Source of the DNA: Phyllobacterium chamaecytisi
Lineage (GTDB): Bacteria > Pseudomonadota > Alphaproteobacteria > Rhizobiales > Rhizobiaceae
NCBI RefSeq assembly: GCF_020164455.1
Contig: NZ_JAIQWW010000003.1
Location: forward strand, 297,854 to 361,853
Length of the DNA stretch: 64,000 nt
Reading direction: 5' to 3'
In this document: in pieces, positions 54,986 through 63,696 of the stretch
Numbering within the stretch: the stretch's first letter is position 1
Layout: the number at the start of each line of letters is the position of its first letter
Made by a program: the position numbers and the translations under genes
Notes under the pieces: model-generated
Told to the model about the DNA's origin: nothing
Databases searched by the model: none
What the model saw: only the letters and a program-made list of their open reading frames with translations

Positions 54986-55498
54986 GTCCTTGCATGTGAT
55001 AAGCCATTGTTATCTATTGCAAGTCGCACTTCATCCTTGAACCCACCATTTCAACTTTGCGAATCGCATAATGTCTCGTTGGGAACCGCGCTTCAGAAAA
55101 CTGCATTGAGTGGTCTGCGGTTCGGTTCCTCTCAAGGCGAGGGTAGTCAGCTTTCTCATGAGCCGCCATCCATTGATCCGAGCTTGATCTCTGGCACTGT
55201 TAGTTAAGTCAGGTTCGCATTATGCACCTCCCAGTATTGCGGCCCAGGGCAATCACCGAGCTAGTGCCCTTGTATGACTGAGATGGGGCCGACTTCAGAC
55301 CGTCTGGTTCTGGATAGCGACGCAGGGAAAGCGGACATGCTTAACGCGTCTCGACCTATCACGTGCGGTTCGAATCTGGTCCGGTGCGCCAATCTCCACT
55401 AGTCCAGAACAAGACTGGGAACCGGGGCACTGCGATGGACATCTCCGGATGGTCCCAATAATATATGTGCGAGTGAATTTTCTGAGGCACCTACCTCA
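54986..55498. other. 513-bp intergenic region carrying dispersed repeat copy 2
   Basis: Besides the repeat at 55066-55141 no gene is supported. The promoter of the cyclase gene should lie in its right part. Confidence 0.35.
55066..55141 (+). repeat. Dispersed palindromic repeat, copy 2
   Basis: GCATAATGTCTC ... CTCAAGGCGAG, 76 bp, nearly the same as the copy at 22655. Both interleaved pairs are kept (GAACCGC/GCGGTTC and TTGAG/CTCAA). It shares AATCGCATAA on its left edge with the diverged copy at 9187. Confidence 0.65.
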
Positions 55499-57229
55499 AT
55501 GGTCGAAGAACGCGTCCAGCGCCGTCTTGCCGCCATTCTGGCCGCGGACGTGGTCGGCTACAGCCGTCTCATGGAAGCGGACGAGCAAGGAACCCTGAAG
55601 GTCCTGAAGGCCCGACGGCGCGATATTCTGGCTCCACTGATCACGCGATATCGAGGTCGCTTGGTCAAGGTCATGGGTGACGGCGTTTTAGTCGAGTTCG
55701 CCAGTGCGGTCGATGCCGTCCAGTGCGCAGTCGATCTCCAGTATGGCACGGCCGAGGCCAACGATAGCTTGCCGGACTCGCGGCGGGTAATCCTGCGCAT
55801 CGGCATCAATCTCGGTGATATCATCGTAGATGGTAGCGATCTCTATGGCGACGGCGTCAACGTTGCCGCTCGGCTGGAGGCATTGGGCGAACCTGGAGAC
55901 ATCTGCATATCGGGCAGCGTTTACGATCAGGTCAAGCGGAAGGTGGAGACCGATTTTGACGATCTAGGCCAGAAGTCGTTGAAGAACATAGCTGAGCCAG
56001 TGCGCGTCTACCGGGTGCGGCATTCGGCAATTGGAGACCGGAAAGGCGAACCCGAGCCGCTGGCTCTGCCGTCAGAACCATCGATCGCCGTACTGCCTTT
56101 CACCAACATGGGCGGCGATGCCGAACAGGATGTGTTCACAGACGGGTTGACTGAAGATCTCATCACCGATCTTTCGCGGAACGCCAGCCTGTTCGTGATC
56201 GCCCGCCATTCGACCTTCGCCTACAAGGGAAAGTCGATCGATATCCGGCTGATCGCCCGTGATCTCGGCGTCCGCTATTTGCTGGAAGGCAGCGCCCGCC
56301 GCGCTGCCGGTCGTGTGCGCATCAACGTTCAGTTGATCGATGCCATCAGCGGAAATCATCTTTGGGCGGACCGCTTTGACCGCGATCTTGAAGATATTTT
56401 CGCTGTGCAGGACGAGGTGACGGCCAGAATCGTCGAGGCTCTGATCGGCCGCCTGGCGACACAGCCGCCCCGTAGCCGGCCAAACAGCATGGAAGCCTAT
56501 GATCTTTGCGTGCGCGGACGTGGGCTGATCGGGATTTCGCCGGCGGCGGCGCGCGAATCGCGTGTTCTGCTGCAGCGGGCGATCACTCTCGACCCGGATT
56601 ATGCGGAGGCGCATCGGCTCCTGGCATTTCATCTCTGGCAGGCTTGGGCGCAGTGGGGCGAGCCAGAATTACCCAGCCGGCTTGTGGCCGTTGCCATGGC
56701 TGAAAAGGCCGTGAAGCTCGACCCCAACGATGCCGGCTGCCGCTTCGTCCTTGGCCACTTGCTGGCATATGAACGGCGCTGGCCCGAGTCGGATGCCGAG
56801 TTCGCGACCGCGCTCGAGATTGACCCGAATTACGCCGACGCCTGGGCAGACATGTCGGACTTTTCGGTGTTGAGCGGTAAGCCGGCCACTGCGGTTGAAC
56901 AGGTCCAAAAGGCGCTCCGCCTGAACCCACATCCCCCCAAATGGTACTATTGGGATCTGGGGTTCGCGCAGTACGCCGCTTGCCAGTATAAGGCGGCAGT
57001 CGTCACGCTACGCAATGAGGCTACCTACCAAACAATTTCGCGGCGCGTGCTTGCAGCGAGCCTTGCACAACTGGGACGAACGGACGAGGCCCATCAGGAA
57101 GGCGAGCTGTTCATGGCGAGCAATCCACATTTCACAATCAGCCATTGGGTCGCTTCGCAGCCTTTTCGAGATCAGGCCACGTGTGACCATTTCGTCGACG
57201 GATATCGCAAAGCAGGCCTGCCAGATTGA
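55499..57229 (+). CDS. Class III adenylate/guanylate cyclase with TolB-like and TPR domains
   Basis: A 576-aa protein. Residues 8-175 are a class III catalytic domain: metal Asp in LAADVVGYSRLM (D17), KVMGDGVLVEF (D61) and YGDGVNVAARLEAL. Residues ~190-320 form a TolB/FlgO-like N domain (SIAVLPFTNMGGDAEQDVFT; GVRYLLEGSARRAAGRVRIN; GNHLWADRFDRDLEDIFAVQ). TPR repeats follow. The architecture is abundant in rhizobia. cAMP production is likely but unproven. It has no transmembrane segment and stands alone. Confidence 0.92.
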   Translation: MVEERVQRRLAAILAADVVGYSRLMEADEQGTLKVLKARRRDILAPLITRYRGRLVKVMGDGVLVEFASAVDAVQCAVDLQYGTAEANDSLPDSRRVILRIGINLGDIIVDGSDLYGDGVNVAARLEALGEPGDICISGSVYDQVKRKVETDFDDLGQKSLKNIAEPVRVYRVRHSAIGDRKGEPEPLALPSEPSIAVLPFTNMGGDAEQDVFTDGLTEDLITDLSRNASLFVIARHSTFAYKGKSIDIRLIARDLGVRYLLEGSARRAAGRVRINVQLIDAISGNHLWADRFDRDLEDIFAVQDEVTARIVEALIGRLATQPPRSRPNSMEAYDLCVRGRGLIGISPAAARESRVLLQRAITLDPDYAEAHRLLAFHLWQAWAQWGEPELPSRLVAVAMAEKAVKLDPNDAGCRFVLGHLLAYERRWPESDAEFATALEIDPNYADAWADMSDFSVLSGKPATAVEQVQKALRLNPHPPKWYYWDLGFAQYAACQYKAAVVTLRNEATYQTISRRVLAASLAQLGRTDEAHQEGELFMASNPHFTISHWVASQPFRDQATCDHFVDGYRKAGLPD

Positions 57230-57870
57230 ACGAGAGGTGAGCTCACTGCTTCGCCCCCCAAAACGGCCACTTCTCCAGGCAAAGCCCTTTGTTCCGCTTT
57301 TGGGCGCAGTGGTGCCACGTGGCCCAGTTGTAAGGTGTCCGTTTTCGGGCGGCCGCCATGATTAGTTCAACGGCTGAAATGCGGGCGCAAAGTGGTCAGT
57401 CGCGCCACGATCGCCAAACCGCAGCTTCGGGCCACTTGCGGACATTCTAGTCGAAGTGATTGGCCGGATTGTTGGCTTTGATTGAGCTGTTCGGGCGTAT
57501 GAAGGTTCGCGGAAGTTTCCTCGAACCGGGTGAAAAACTCGCGCAAGTCCAAAAAGTAGGGAAATAATCCAGCAGAAAAGAAAATAGTCCTTTGTGCAGT
57601 GTTGCATATCAGTATATACGCGCAACAGGTGATTTGCGGCTGACTGGCGGACCTTTGAACAGGGAATACTCGCCGAGCGCATAGGAAGAGCTTCACGGCT
57701 TCCCGCGAGCGGGTATGCGTTGGACCAAAGGCGAGCCTGAAACGGCAATTACCGAAGCCATCAGTGCTGATCCGCAATCTGTTCACGTGCCAAATGCCAA
57801 GGGCGCGGCAGATACTTCGAAGCTGGTTTGCGAAGAGCCAGCACACCTGCGCGGCGATTGAGATTGATCC
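57230..57870. other. 641-bp intergenic region with recurrent 'CCGCTT/CCACTT' remnants
   Basis: No supported gene. The first ~200 bp contain short related blocks (AAAACGGCCACTT, GTTCCGCTTTTGGGC, AGGTGTCCGTTTTCGGGC, TCGGGCCACTTGCGGACATT) that recall degenerate intergenic sequence often found after cyclase/TPR genes in rhizobia. This is an impression from memory only. Confidence 0.35.
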
Positions 57871-58113
57871 TCAGGTTTTATCTCTGTTAGCCCGCTCGAA
57901 GCCTTCGTTCCATTGTTTCCAGTGACGTGACTTTTCGCGGTACGGATTGTCCAGCTTGACGCCAGTTTCTCTTGAGCGGCGAGCGTCTCTCAGCCCATTG
58001 TTGTAAGGGACACCCTGCCTCCGGTCGATTTCGGTTTTTCGTTCGATCGCTCCGAGTTTGAACGAAGCTTTGACTACCGCCATGAATGCGTCGAAGTGCT
58101 GTTTGAGGTCCAT
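57871..58113 (-). CDS. Small protein, possibly Rmf/CrpP-like
   Basis: An 80-aa basic protein. The C-terminal half, GLRDARRSRETGVKLDNPYR then WKQWNEGFERAN, has the G-x-x-A-R ... NPY ... W-x-x-G-F/W-x-x-A pattern of ribosome-modulation-factor/CrpP-fold proteins. The resemblance is partial. It is the leftmost gene of the small-protein array. Confidence 0.6.
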   Translation of the reverse strand: MDLKQHFDAFMAVVKASFKLGAIERKTEIDRRQGVPYNNGLRDARRSRETGVKLDNPYREKSRHWKQWNEGFERANRDKT

Positions 58114-58495
58114 CTTTTCAGAGTACTTATCTTTAACAATTGAACAATAGGTAGCTTGATATCAAACAATCCAAAACTAACGCCTCGGGAGATCGCAAAC
58201 CTGTTGGAAATTTCTCCATTTCACCCACCAGAAGGCCTGCGCTGGTCGGCAAGTGCGGTAACGAGATTATTGACCGATACGGGAATGCGCTAGATCCGCT
58301 CAAACCCAATACCATTCTCAGACTAAAAGCAGGCGGCTCGTTTCTAGGCATCGAGGCGACCAGCGCCAGGACGAGAATTGGGAGTGTGACCCAAAGAAGA
58401 TCGTAAGCCGCGACTGTCACAGGGACTTTCCCTTCATCAATGACGATAGGGAACCCTTCGGCGCAGGAGATGTTCCTTGGTCAAAGGAGATCACC
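58114..58495. other. 382-bp region without a supported gene
   Basis: A 95-aa minus-strand frame starting at GTG 58420 opens with a hydrophobic helix but continues without recognisable features; I did not accept it. The ribosome site of the next gene (GGAGATC) is at its right end. Confidence 0.3.
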
Positions 58496-58693
58496 ATGAC
58501 TGAACGTAAAAAGTCACCGGAAAGCGATGCCAAAGGCCAATTTGCAAAGACGCAGCATGGGGGCGACAATGATGGGGTTTCCAGCGCAAATCCGCGTGTC
58601 CTATCTGGCAAGAAGGACGGCGATGCAACATTCAAGTCGGATGCGAAAGAGAATGAAAAGGACCGCCGAGCTCCTGGCAAGTCCAAGCGTTAG
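58496..58693 (+). CDS. Small hydrophilic protein, unknown
   Basis: A 65-aa protein rich in Lys, Asp, Ser and Gly (MTERKKSPESDAKGQFAKTQ), with no hydrophobic core. A good ribosome site (AGGAGATCACC before ATG) supports translation. Such disordered small proteins are common in rhizobial stress regions, sometimes RpoE-controlled. No family assigned. Confidence 0.6.
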   Translation: MTERKKSPESDAKGQFAKTQHGGDNDGVSSANPRVLSGKKDGDATFKSDAKENEKDRRAPGKSKR

Positions 58694-58703
58694 GGACAAA
58701 CTG

Positions 58704-58738
58704 GCTGCCTGACCGTTGGGGTATTTAATTCAGGCAGC
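58704..58738 (+). terminator. Hairpin after the small hydrophilic gene
   Basis: GCTGCCTGA (58704-58712) pairs perfectly with TCAGGCAGC (58730-58738) around a 17-base loop, beginning ten bases after the stop codon. No U-run follows, so it may be a weak terminator or a stabiliser. Confidence 0.45.
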
Positions 58739-58794
58739 GGTGCAGTTTCACCCGCGTGCCGCGAGGGGTCAATCACACTTCCCCTAGCACCCAG

Positions 58795-59049
58795 CTATAG
58801 AATTTGCTCGTCGTCGGAAACAGGTCTTTCGGCAACCGTTATCCACCAGTAGTGATACTCATTCTGTGTCTTGTCGTTCCAGGCGCACCACCGGTCGCTT
58901 TCCAGTTCCTGTTCGTGATGATCGAAATCTGCAATGAAACGATCAATAGCCGCTATGCATTCTTCGCGGGTTTCGTAGATCGGTTGAAGCGGTTCATCCC
59001 ACAGGATGTCGCCGAACGTTGTCTGAACTCCGTGCTTGATCCTTAGCAT
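58795..59049 (-). CDS. Small acidic protein, unknown
   Basis: An 84-aa protein when started at ATG 59049 (MLRIKHGVQTTFGDILWDEP); a longer frame begins at 59103. It is Asp/Glu- and Trp-rich (DHHEQELESDRWCAWNDKTQ, EYHYWWITVAERP). No family recognised. It is the last of a run of minus-strand small genes. Confidence 0.5.
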   Translation of the reverse strand: MLRIKHGVQTTFGDILWDEPLQPIYETREECIAAIDRFIADFDHHEQELESDRWCAWNDKTQNEYHYWWITVAERPVSDDEQIL

Positions 59050-59420
59050 CGTTGCATTTCCGGTTAACCGATATCTTGGAAGTTCCCGACCTGCCGAATA
59101 CACAATACTAAAAGCAGGTCGAGTTGCTGATGGAAATGGGGACCATCAGCTGCTTCAGCCTGCGCCTGTATGATTAACAAAAAGTGAGGCCCGATATCGT
59201 GGTAACCGTCCGACACCGAGCCTCTTGCTGAAGAGTGCCAAGCCCCCTCAACTTAGCTAACAACACCACGACGAGCGGGAATGTTCCTCAGAAAATAAAA
59301 GCGTCAATTCCCAGCCTTCAATTCCTCTAGGTCGAAAACCTCAGCACGCGCTCTATGGCGAGATGTCAGCCTAGCAACTTGCTTCAAGGTGAAGTTCTGA
59401 GGCCGCCAGAGCGCATTTTC
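59050..59420. other. 371-bp intergenic region, nothing recognised
   Basis: No supported gene or clear structural element. Confidence 0.3.
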
Positions 59421-59618
59421 TCAGTCGGCGTTCCAGTACAGCCCGCTATGTTTCCAGACATGTTTCATTTTCAACATTATCTGTTCCGAGCTTCGATGTG
59501 GGAATTCTCGGGCGAGCGCAGGAACGAGCTTTAACACGTCGGTCCTTTTCGGCAGCGCATCGCTCGCAAATTTGGCCTGCGCATTGATTTCCAGATTCAG
59601 CCTGTCGTCATCGGTCAT
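59421..59618 (-). CDS. Small protein, paralogue of 61022-61222
   Basis: A 65-aa protein: MTDDDRLNLEINAQAKFASD, then PKRTDVLKLVPALAREFPHR and VWKHSGLYW. It is clearly related to the protein at 61022-61222 (TDD/TEDDR; PKRT; EFPHR/DFPHR; VW-x-x-x-GL). Its ATG overlaps the stop of the zinc-ribbon gene (ATGA), so the two are translationally coupled. It is probably all-helical; function unknown. Confidence 0.6.
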   Translation of the reverse strand: MTDDDRLNLEINAQAKFASDALPKRTDVLKLVPALAREFPHRSSEQIMLKMKHVWKHSGLYWNAD

Positions 59619-59980
59619 GGATGGGTTTGAGGCTTTACACCAAGAGGCGCAATCGCCCGGTCTAGTCCTAAACTTGCCGGCGCTTCCGGTCTCTCGGACT
59701 CGATCAATGCCACCCGCAACTGTTCTTGGCCACCGCTCGCCAACTCATGAGCGTGAACTGCATCTTGGTCGATCCGGACAAACTGGCCCTTGTCGAGCCG
59801 GAACGCGCCATTCATTCCGCCTTGCTTGAAGAAGTCGGCTTCCAACTCTCCCCAATATCCAAGGTACTCGCCGCAGCTAGTACAGTTAATGGGTGTGTGG
59901 CCCGATACATCCTTGGGAATTCTAAGGTAGATGGTCTTGCAGTTCGGGCAGTCCAGCTTGTGGTCCAGTTCCTGAGACAT
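59615..59980 (-). CDS. Zinc-ribbon small protein 1
   Basis: A 121-aa protein. The N-terminal part carries two Cys pairs, CPNCKTIYLRI and CTSCGEYLGYWGEL, and then FFKQGGMNGAFRLDKGQFVR. It is a paralogue of the protein at 60461-60673. The last ~50 residues (VHAHELASGGQEQLRVALIE) are absent in that paralogue and look like an extension after loss of the original stop. Coupled to the next gene. Metal binding is inferred from the cysteines. Confidence 0.65.
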   Translation of the reverse strand: MSQELDHKLDCPNCKTIYLRIPKDVSGHTPINCTSCGEYLGYWGELEADFFKQGGMNGAFRLDKGQFVRIDQDAVHAHELASGGQEQLRVALIESERPEAPASLGLDRAIAPLGVKPQTHP

Positions 59981-60091
59981 CTTCGTGATCCCATGAAAGA
60001 GGCACTGACCTGCATACGAATATTATAAAAATTACAGTTTGCAAGTATGTGTCTGCCAGCAGACGAAACCCAACCTCAGGTCACTCGGAAG

Positions 60092-60403
60092 TCAGGCACG
60101 CTGTCTTGGCTTGGTCTTATGCCACCGCAAGGATTTGCCCGAGGGAGGTCCGCGTACCGGCTCATCCACATAGTTGCCAGCTTCTTTGGCAGCCTGGATA
60201 AAAGCGACTCTTGCAGATCCCGGCGAAAGATTTCCTTCAAGGCAGGATAGCAGAGCGTATTTCGCAGCAGACAGGACTTCGCCGTCATCAATCGGCCAAT
60301 CCGCCAAGATTTGTTCTGCGGCCTGAAGAGCCGACGTGATGACGCGCATCCTGCCGGGGTGGCTGGTCATAACGCGGACTTCCTTGAAGTGCCTTTCGTC
60401 CAT
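60092..60403 (-). CDS. DUF982-domain protein
   Basis: A 103-aa protein when started at ATG 60403 (MDERHFKEVRVMTSHPGRMR); in-frame codons extend to 60454. The DUF982 pattern is seen in ITSALQAAEQILADWPIDDG, AAKYALLSCLEGNLSPGSAR and VAFIQAAKEAGNYV. The family is small, restricted to rhizobia-like bacteria and often multi-copy on plasmids; function unknown. Confidence 0.75.
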   Translation of the reverse strand: MDERHFKEVRVMTSHPGRMRVITSALQAAEQILADWPIDDGEVLSAAKYALLSCLEGNLSPGSARVAFIQAAKEAGNYVDEPVRGPPSGKSLRWHKTKPRQRA

Positions 60404-60460
60404 CAGCGCCAAATGTGTCCTTGGGGATTCAGTTCCTCGTGGAGAGTTAGCCAATTCTTA

Positions 60461-60673
60461 TTACGCCTTGCGGAGTATCTGACCATCCTTCAATTCGAAG
60501 ACACCGTCCTGGCCGCCCTGTCCGTCGAAATCGCGATTGAGCTCGCCCCAATAACCAATGAACTGACCGCATGAACTGCAATGGATCGGCGTCACATTGC
60601 GCACGTCGTCGGGAATATCCAGATAGCTAGTCCCACAGGCTTTGCAGTCCAGCTTGTGATCCAGGCGCTCCAT
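60461..60673 (-). CDS. Zinc-ribbon small protein 2
   Basis: A 70-aa protein with CKACGTSYLDIPDDVRNVTP, CSSCGQFIGYWGELNRDFDG and QDGVFELKDGQI. It is the compact form of the paralogue at 59615 and probably the ancestral length. Two CxxC pairs suggest one zinc ion. Confidence 0.7.
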   Translation of the reverse strand: MERLDHKLDCKACGTSYLDIPDDVRNVTPIHCSSCGQFIGYWGELNRDFDGQGGQDGVFELKDGQILRKA

Positions 60674-61021
60674 GTGACGCCCCCGTCAGAACCCACCGTA
60701 GTCTAATTATGCATGCATTATTGCGCTGTCCAGAGGGGTACGATGGAACGTTCTTCACACCCTAGTGTTGCTGCCGAGCAGTCGCAGGCCCGCAGCCCTT
60801 CACAACCGGGTTAGAATGCTCGCTATGATCAGCGCGATGGCCACACACCGATGAAGATGCAGACCTTAAACCACCATGGTGTTTTGTATTTGCGCCGTTC
60901 GAGTTTGTCATTCATCGCGAGCGGCCTCCGATTGGCTACACAGTCTCATACATCTCTGATAAATGGTAGGCCGTTACCGCCCTGGGCGGCGCCAAGTCAT
61001 CACTATGCACTGCGTGTTTTT
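60674..61021. other. 348-bp intergenic region, nothing recognised
   Basis: No supported gene. Confidence 0.3.
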
Positions 61022-61222
61022 TTAATGGTCGTAAGAAAGTAACCCTCTTAGCCTCCATACATTGTTGATTTTCTGATGAATTTCCTCAATTTTTCGATGA
61101 GGAAAATCCGTACCGAGTGCTTTGGCAAGCGCCATAGCATTCGTTCTCTTCGGACGGGACTGATAAGCGATATCGGCCTGTGCGGAAATCTCCGTCATGA
61201 GCCGTCTGTCATCTTCAGTCAT
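61022..61222 (-). CDS. Small protein, paralogue of 59421-59618
   Basis: A 66-aa protein started at ATG 61222, seven bases after GGAG; an in-frame GTG lies two codons earlier. MTEDDRRLMTEISAQADIAY, PKRTNAMALAKALGTDFPHR and INNVWRLRGL match the coupled protein at 59421. Here it is not adjacent to its zinc-ribbon counterpart, which lies 349 bp further along the strand. Confidence 0.6.
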   Translation of the reverse strand: MTEDDRRLMTEISAQADIAYQSRPKRTNAMALAKALGTDFPHRKIEEIHQKINNVWRLRGLLSYDH

Positions 61223-61259
61223 TGGCACGCTCCAGATTTCCTCATGGTGGCACGCGGCG

Positions 61260-61376
61260 TCATCGCATCCGGTGTCGCGCTATAAAAAATAGCCAAATCG
61301 CTACGATGACGGCGATTATCCCCAAAGCGTACAAGTTCCAATTGATGGAAAGCATATCGGCTGAAATAGTCGTCAT
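61260..61376 (-). CDS. Possible 38-aa membrane peptide
   Basis: ATG 61376 opens a short frame with one strong transmembrane helix, NLYALGIIAVIVAIWLFFIA, and a basic end (RHRMR). Size and pattern fit single-span small proteins common in this group, but no good ribosome site is visible. Confidence 0.35.
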   Translation of the reverse strand: MTTISADMLSINWNLYALGIIAVIVAIWLFFIARHRMR

Positions 61377-61597
61377 AACATTTGCAATCTAATAGAGTGT
61401 AATTATTAGGAGAAACTGTTTAGACCATAGCAGCTAAAAGTATTCCATAAAACTTTAATGGTCTGGTAAAAGCCTTTTTGTTTGTTTTATTTTCGAGGGA
61501 TACTCCCACCCGTCGTGCGTCTACGGGCGGACAAAGTTGGAACGATCCCTTCGCCGATGTGTTTGTGGGATAAGAGCCACGTTTCAGGCGGGTTGGG

Positions 61598-61768
61598 ATG
61601 ACCAAAAAGGGACAGATCCGAGCACCCGCCGAGGTGTTCAAGCGTGGTAGCCGCCGCAAGGACTTTGCGGAGCATATGCAAACCGGCCATAGTGTGCCCG
61701 AGAATGACGATAGATTTCACGAGCTTTTAGACCGGCTTGATGAAGCCGAGAAAGAGCAAAAGACATAG
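61598..61768 (+). CDS. Small protein of 56 aa, related to 62321-62494
   Basis: ATG 61598 begins MTKKGQIRAPAEVFKRGSRR and the C-terminus is FHELLDRLDEAEKEQKT. The end resembles FREFLRRLEEAERDQTK of the 57-aa protein at 62321, so the two are probably diverged paralogues. It is charged and helical at its end. Function unknown. A GGG lies just upstream, but the ribosome site is weak. Confidence 0.5.
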   Translation: MTKKGQIRAPAEVFKRGSRRKDFAEHMQTGHSVPENDDRFHELLDRLDEAEKEQKT

Positions 61769-61829
61769 TTTTACTACCTATCACAGTCCGGCCCTGCTGA
61801 TCCCGGCGGGGGTGGGACCAAGCCGCGAG

Positions 61830-62126
61830 TCAGTGGAAGTACTTGGGACGGCTTGCTACTATCATGGACATGTCGCGGACGTTGCTTCCCATAGTCTCTG
61901 TCTCGAACTCAAACAAATTGATCTCCCGTTTTGCGGTCATACTAGCCAGTCTCCCGTAGTCTCTTTCGCCTCGCGCAAAAAACATGATCACCGTACGTGC
62001 CACCTGTTCTGCGAGAGGATGGTATTTCGGATCACGGCCAAGAATCAGGCAGGCTCGTTGATGGGCCTTTTCCAGGATGTGCCAGTCATTTTCCGAGGAA
62101 ATATGATCGATGCTTGAATACAGCAT
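61830..62126 (-). CDS. Small hypothetical protein of a rhizobial family
   Basis: A 98-aa protein with a strong ribosome site (GGAGGGGC). Core: EKAHQRACLILGRDPKYHPL, then AEQVARTVIMFFARGERDYG. Similar small proteins with the xAxxACxLLGRxPxxHPLAxxVARTI pattern are familiar from rhizobial genomes, with no known function. Confidence 0.65.
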   Translation of the reverse strand: MLYSSIDHISSENDWHILEKAHQRACLILGRDPKYHPLAEQVARTVIMFFARGERDYGRLASMTAKREINLFEFETETMGSNVRDMSMIVASRPKYFH

Positions 62127-62320
62127 GGAAGCCCCTCCATACGTTTAGGCGGGAGCTCGTTCCATCTCTCAAACGCCAGTGGCCGTTACATGCCTGGCGA
62201 CTTTGATAATGTCCGCCAGAAGACGGAGCAAGTCAATGCAACGCGATTTCATGAACCCGATGGTTGCAGTTTCGGCACTGGAACCAACGCGCCACACAAC
62301 GGTTGAGAGATCAAGGGACA

Positions 62321-62494
62321 ATGAATTTGAGTGACGAAGAAAAGCCCAAAGGTGCGCGAATTATTGACTGGCAACTAAAGCGGCCGGAGTACGGTGAAGC
62401 ATTGCGGTCGTATCACAAGCCTTTAGCCGAAGATGAGAGATTCAGAGAATTTCTGCGACGCCTTGAAGAGGCTGAGCGCGATCAAACAAAATGA
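62321..62494 (+). CDS. Small protein of 57 aa, related to 61598-61768
   Basis: ATG 62321 is preferred over an upstream in-frame ATG (62264). MNLSDEEKPKGARIIDWQLK and ERFREFLRRLEEAERDQTK. The shared C-terminal helix with the protein at 61598 suggests a common origin. Confidence 0.5.
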   Translation: MNLSDEEKPKGARIIDWQLKRPEYGEALRSYHKPLAEDERFREFLRRLEEAERDQTK

Positions 62495-62743
62495 CATCAC
62501 CGCAAAGCCCAACCCTCCGGAAAGCCTTTTACGAAAAGAAGTGTTCTTAAGGCCAAAACCGATGTGGGGGCTACCGGCGGCCCCAAAATGCTCCCGATTT
62601 GGCCAGTTCCGTATGGACCAAAGACCTATCCGTCTCCTGGTGAACAATACCGAAGCTCGAAAGCACGGACCAATGCGTTTTCCGTTCATTCCCCGTTAAG
62701 ACGTAAAGGCGCACCTGTCGCATCTAGTTTAACAGGAGATACT

Positions 62744-63079
62744 ATGAAAAATATTGTTTCGCTATTAACTGCAGGATTTTTGGCCATCTTCATGGGCCTA
62801 ACATCACTTGCTACAGCCTCGGCAGCTCCGGTCGCAGTGCAGGTCGTTCCTGCCGCCTCCAATATCGTGCGGGTGCAGTACAAAGACTATCGTCGATATG
62901 AACAGCAGAATGATAGAAAGAAGCGCTGGGAGCGCCATGATCGCCGCAATGATCGCTTCGAGAACCGTCGTGATCGTCGCGGCTACTGGAATGGCCACCG
63001 TGGCTATCGCGAACAACGCCGCGGATATCGTCGTCAAAATGACGGATACTGGTATCCACTGGCGATATTCCGTCTCTAA
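62744..63079 (+). CDS. BA14K-like secreted protein
   Basis: A 111-aa protein with ribosome site (AGGAG) and signal peptide ([20 protein letters not shown]). The mature part is extremely rich in Arg, Tyr and Asn ([40 protein letters not shown]). The closing YWYPLAIF resembles the W/F-x-PLAAF end of BA14K-family proteins, first known as a 14-kDa Brucella immunoreactive protein, but stops earlier. Envelope location; function poorly known. Confidence 0.7.
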   Translation: MKNIVSLLTAGFLAIFMGLTSLATASAAPVAVQVVPAASNIVRVQYKDYRRYEQQNDRKKRWERHDRRNDRFENRRDRRGYWNGHRGYREQRRGYRRQNDGYWYPLAIFRL

Positions 63080-63261
63080 ACTCAACTTTTTCGTTAGGAC
63101 ATTTGAAGGCGGCGCTTGCGTGTCGCCTTTACATGCTCTGGTTGCGGATCAAAGCGGCTCGGGCTCAGCGCGGCACTCTATTGAGACGCCCATGCCAGGC
63201 GTGGAACGATTTCCGCTTCAATATTGTTAGCGGTGTAGTTTGCAAATGGAGGTAAACGCAA

Positions 63262-63444
63262 ATGGTCGACAACAAACAGAAAATGGACAATCGCGACCGG
63301 TCGAAAGTCTCGGCAAGCGAGGATTATGAAGTCCAATATCTGATGACGAAGTTTGATCTTAGCAAAAATCGCGCTCTTGAACTGATTGCAAAGCACGGCG
63401 GTAGCCGGAAAAAGATCGAGTCTGAACTCACGGGTTCTGTGTGA
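63262..63444 (+). CDS. DUF3606-domain protein
   Basis: A 60-aa protein with ribosome site (GGAGGT). The family pattern is clear: RDRSKVSASEDYEVQYLMTK, FDLSKNRALELIAKHGGSRK. DUF3606 proteins are very small and common in rhizobial stress-inducible sets; function unknown. It heads a run of three closely packed + strand genes. Confidence 0.82.
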   Translation: MVDNKQKMDNRDRSKVSASEDYEVQYLMTKFDLSKNRALELIAKHGGSRKKIESELTGSV

Positions 63445-63447
63445 CAA

Positions 63448-63696
63448 ATGGCCATACCGTCACCGGTACTACCCTCCGTCGACCCTAATCGCTGGCTTGA
63501 GTGCGAGCGGGCCTTGCAAGAGCGCTTCACAATGATTGTCGAAGGTGATGAACGATCGAGCGCCGCGCTTAAAGGGTTAATCGTAGAGGCTATCAAAGCC
63601 GGTTGGACCGAGGGGGAGGTAAGGCGTGCTCTTTCCGACATGATACGAGCAAATGGGATTACTGGTGAAGAGGGCGACCCATGGCTGCACGTATAG
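63448..63696 (+). CDS. Small protein, tandem paralogue 1
   Basis: An 82-aa protein three bases after the DUF3606 stop. DPNRWLECERALQERFTMIV, then AIKAGWTEGEVRRALSDMI. It is a paralogue of the next gene, which overlaps it by 16 bases. Probably helical; unknown function. Confidence 0.65.
   Translation: MAIPSPVLPSVDPNRWLECERALQERFTMIVEGDERSSAALKGLIVEAIKAGWTEGEVRRALSDMIRANGITGEEGDPWLHV

Noticed and set aside
58133..58420. 95-aa minus-strand frame with an N-terminal hydrophobic helix
   Set aside because: The helix (LLWVTLPILVLALVASMPR) is suggestive, but the rest has no family pattern and the GTG start has no clear ribosome site.
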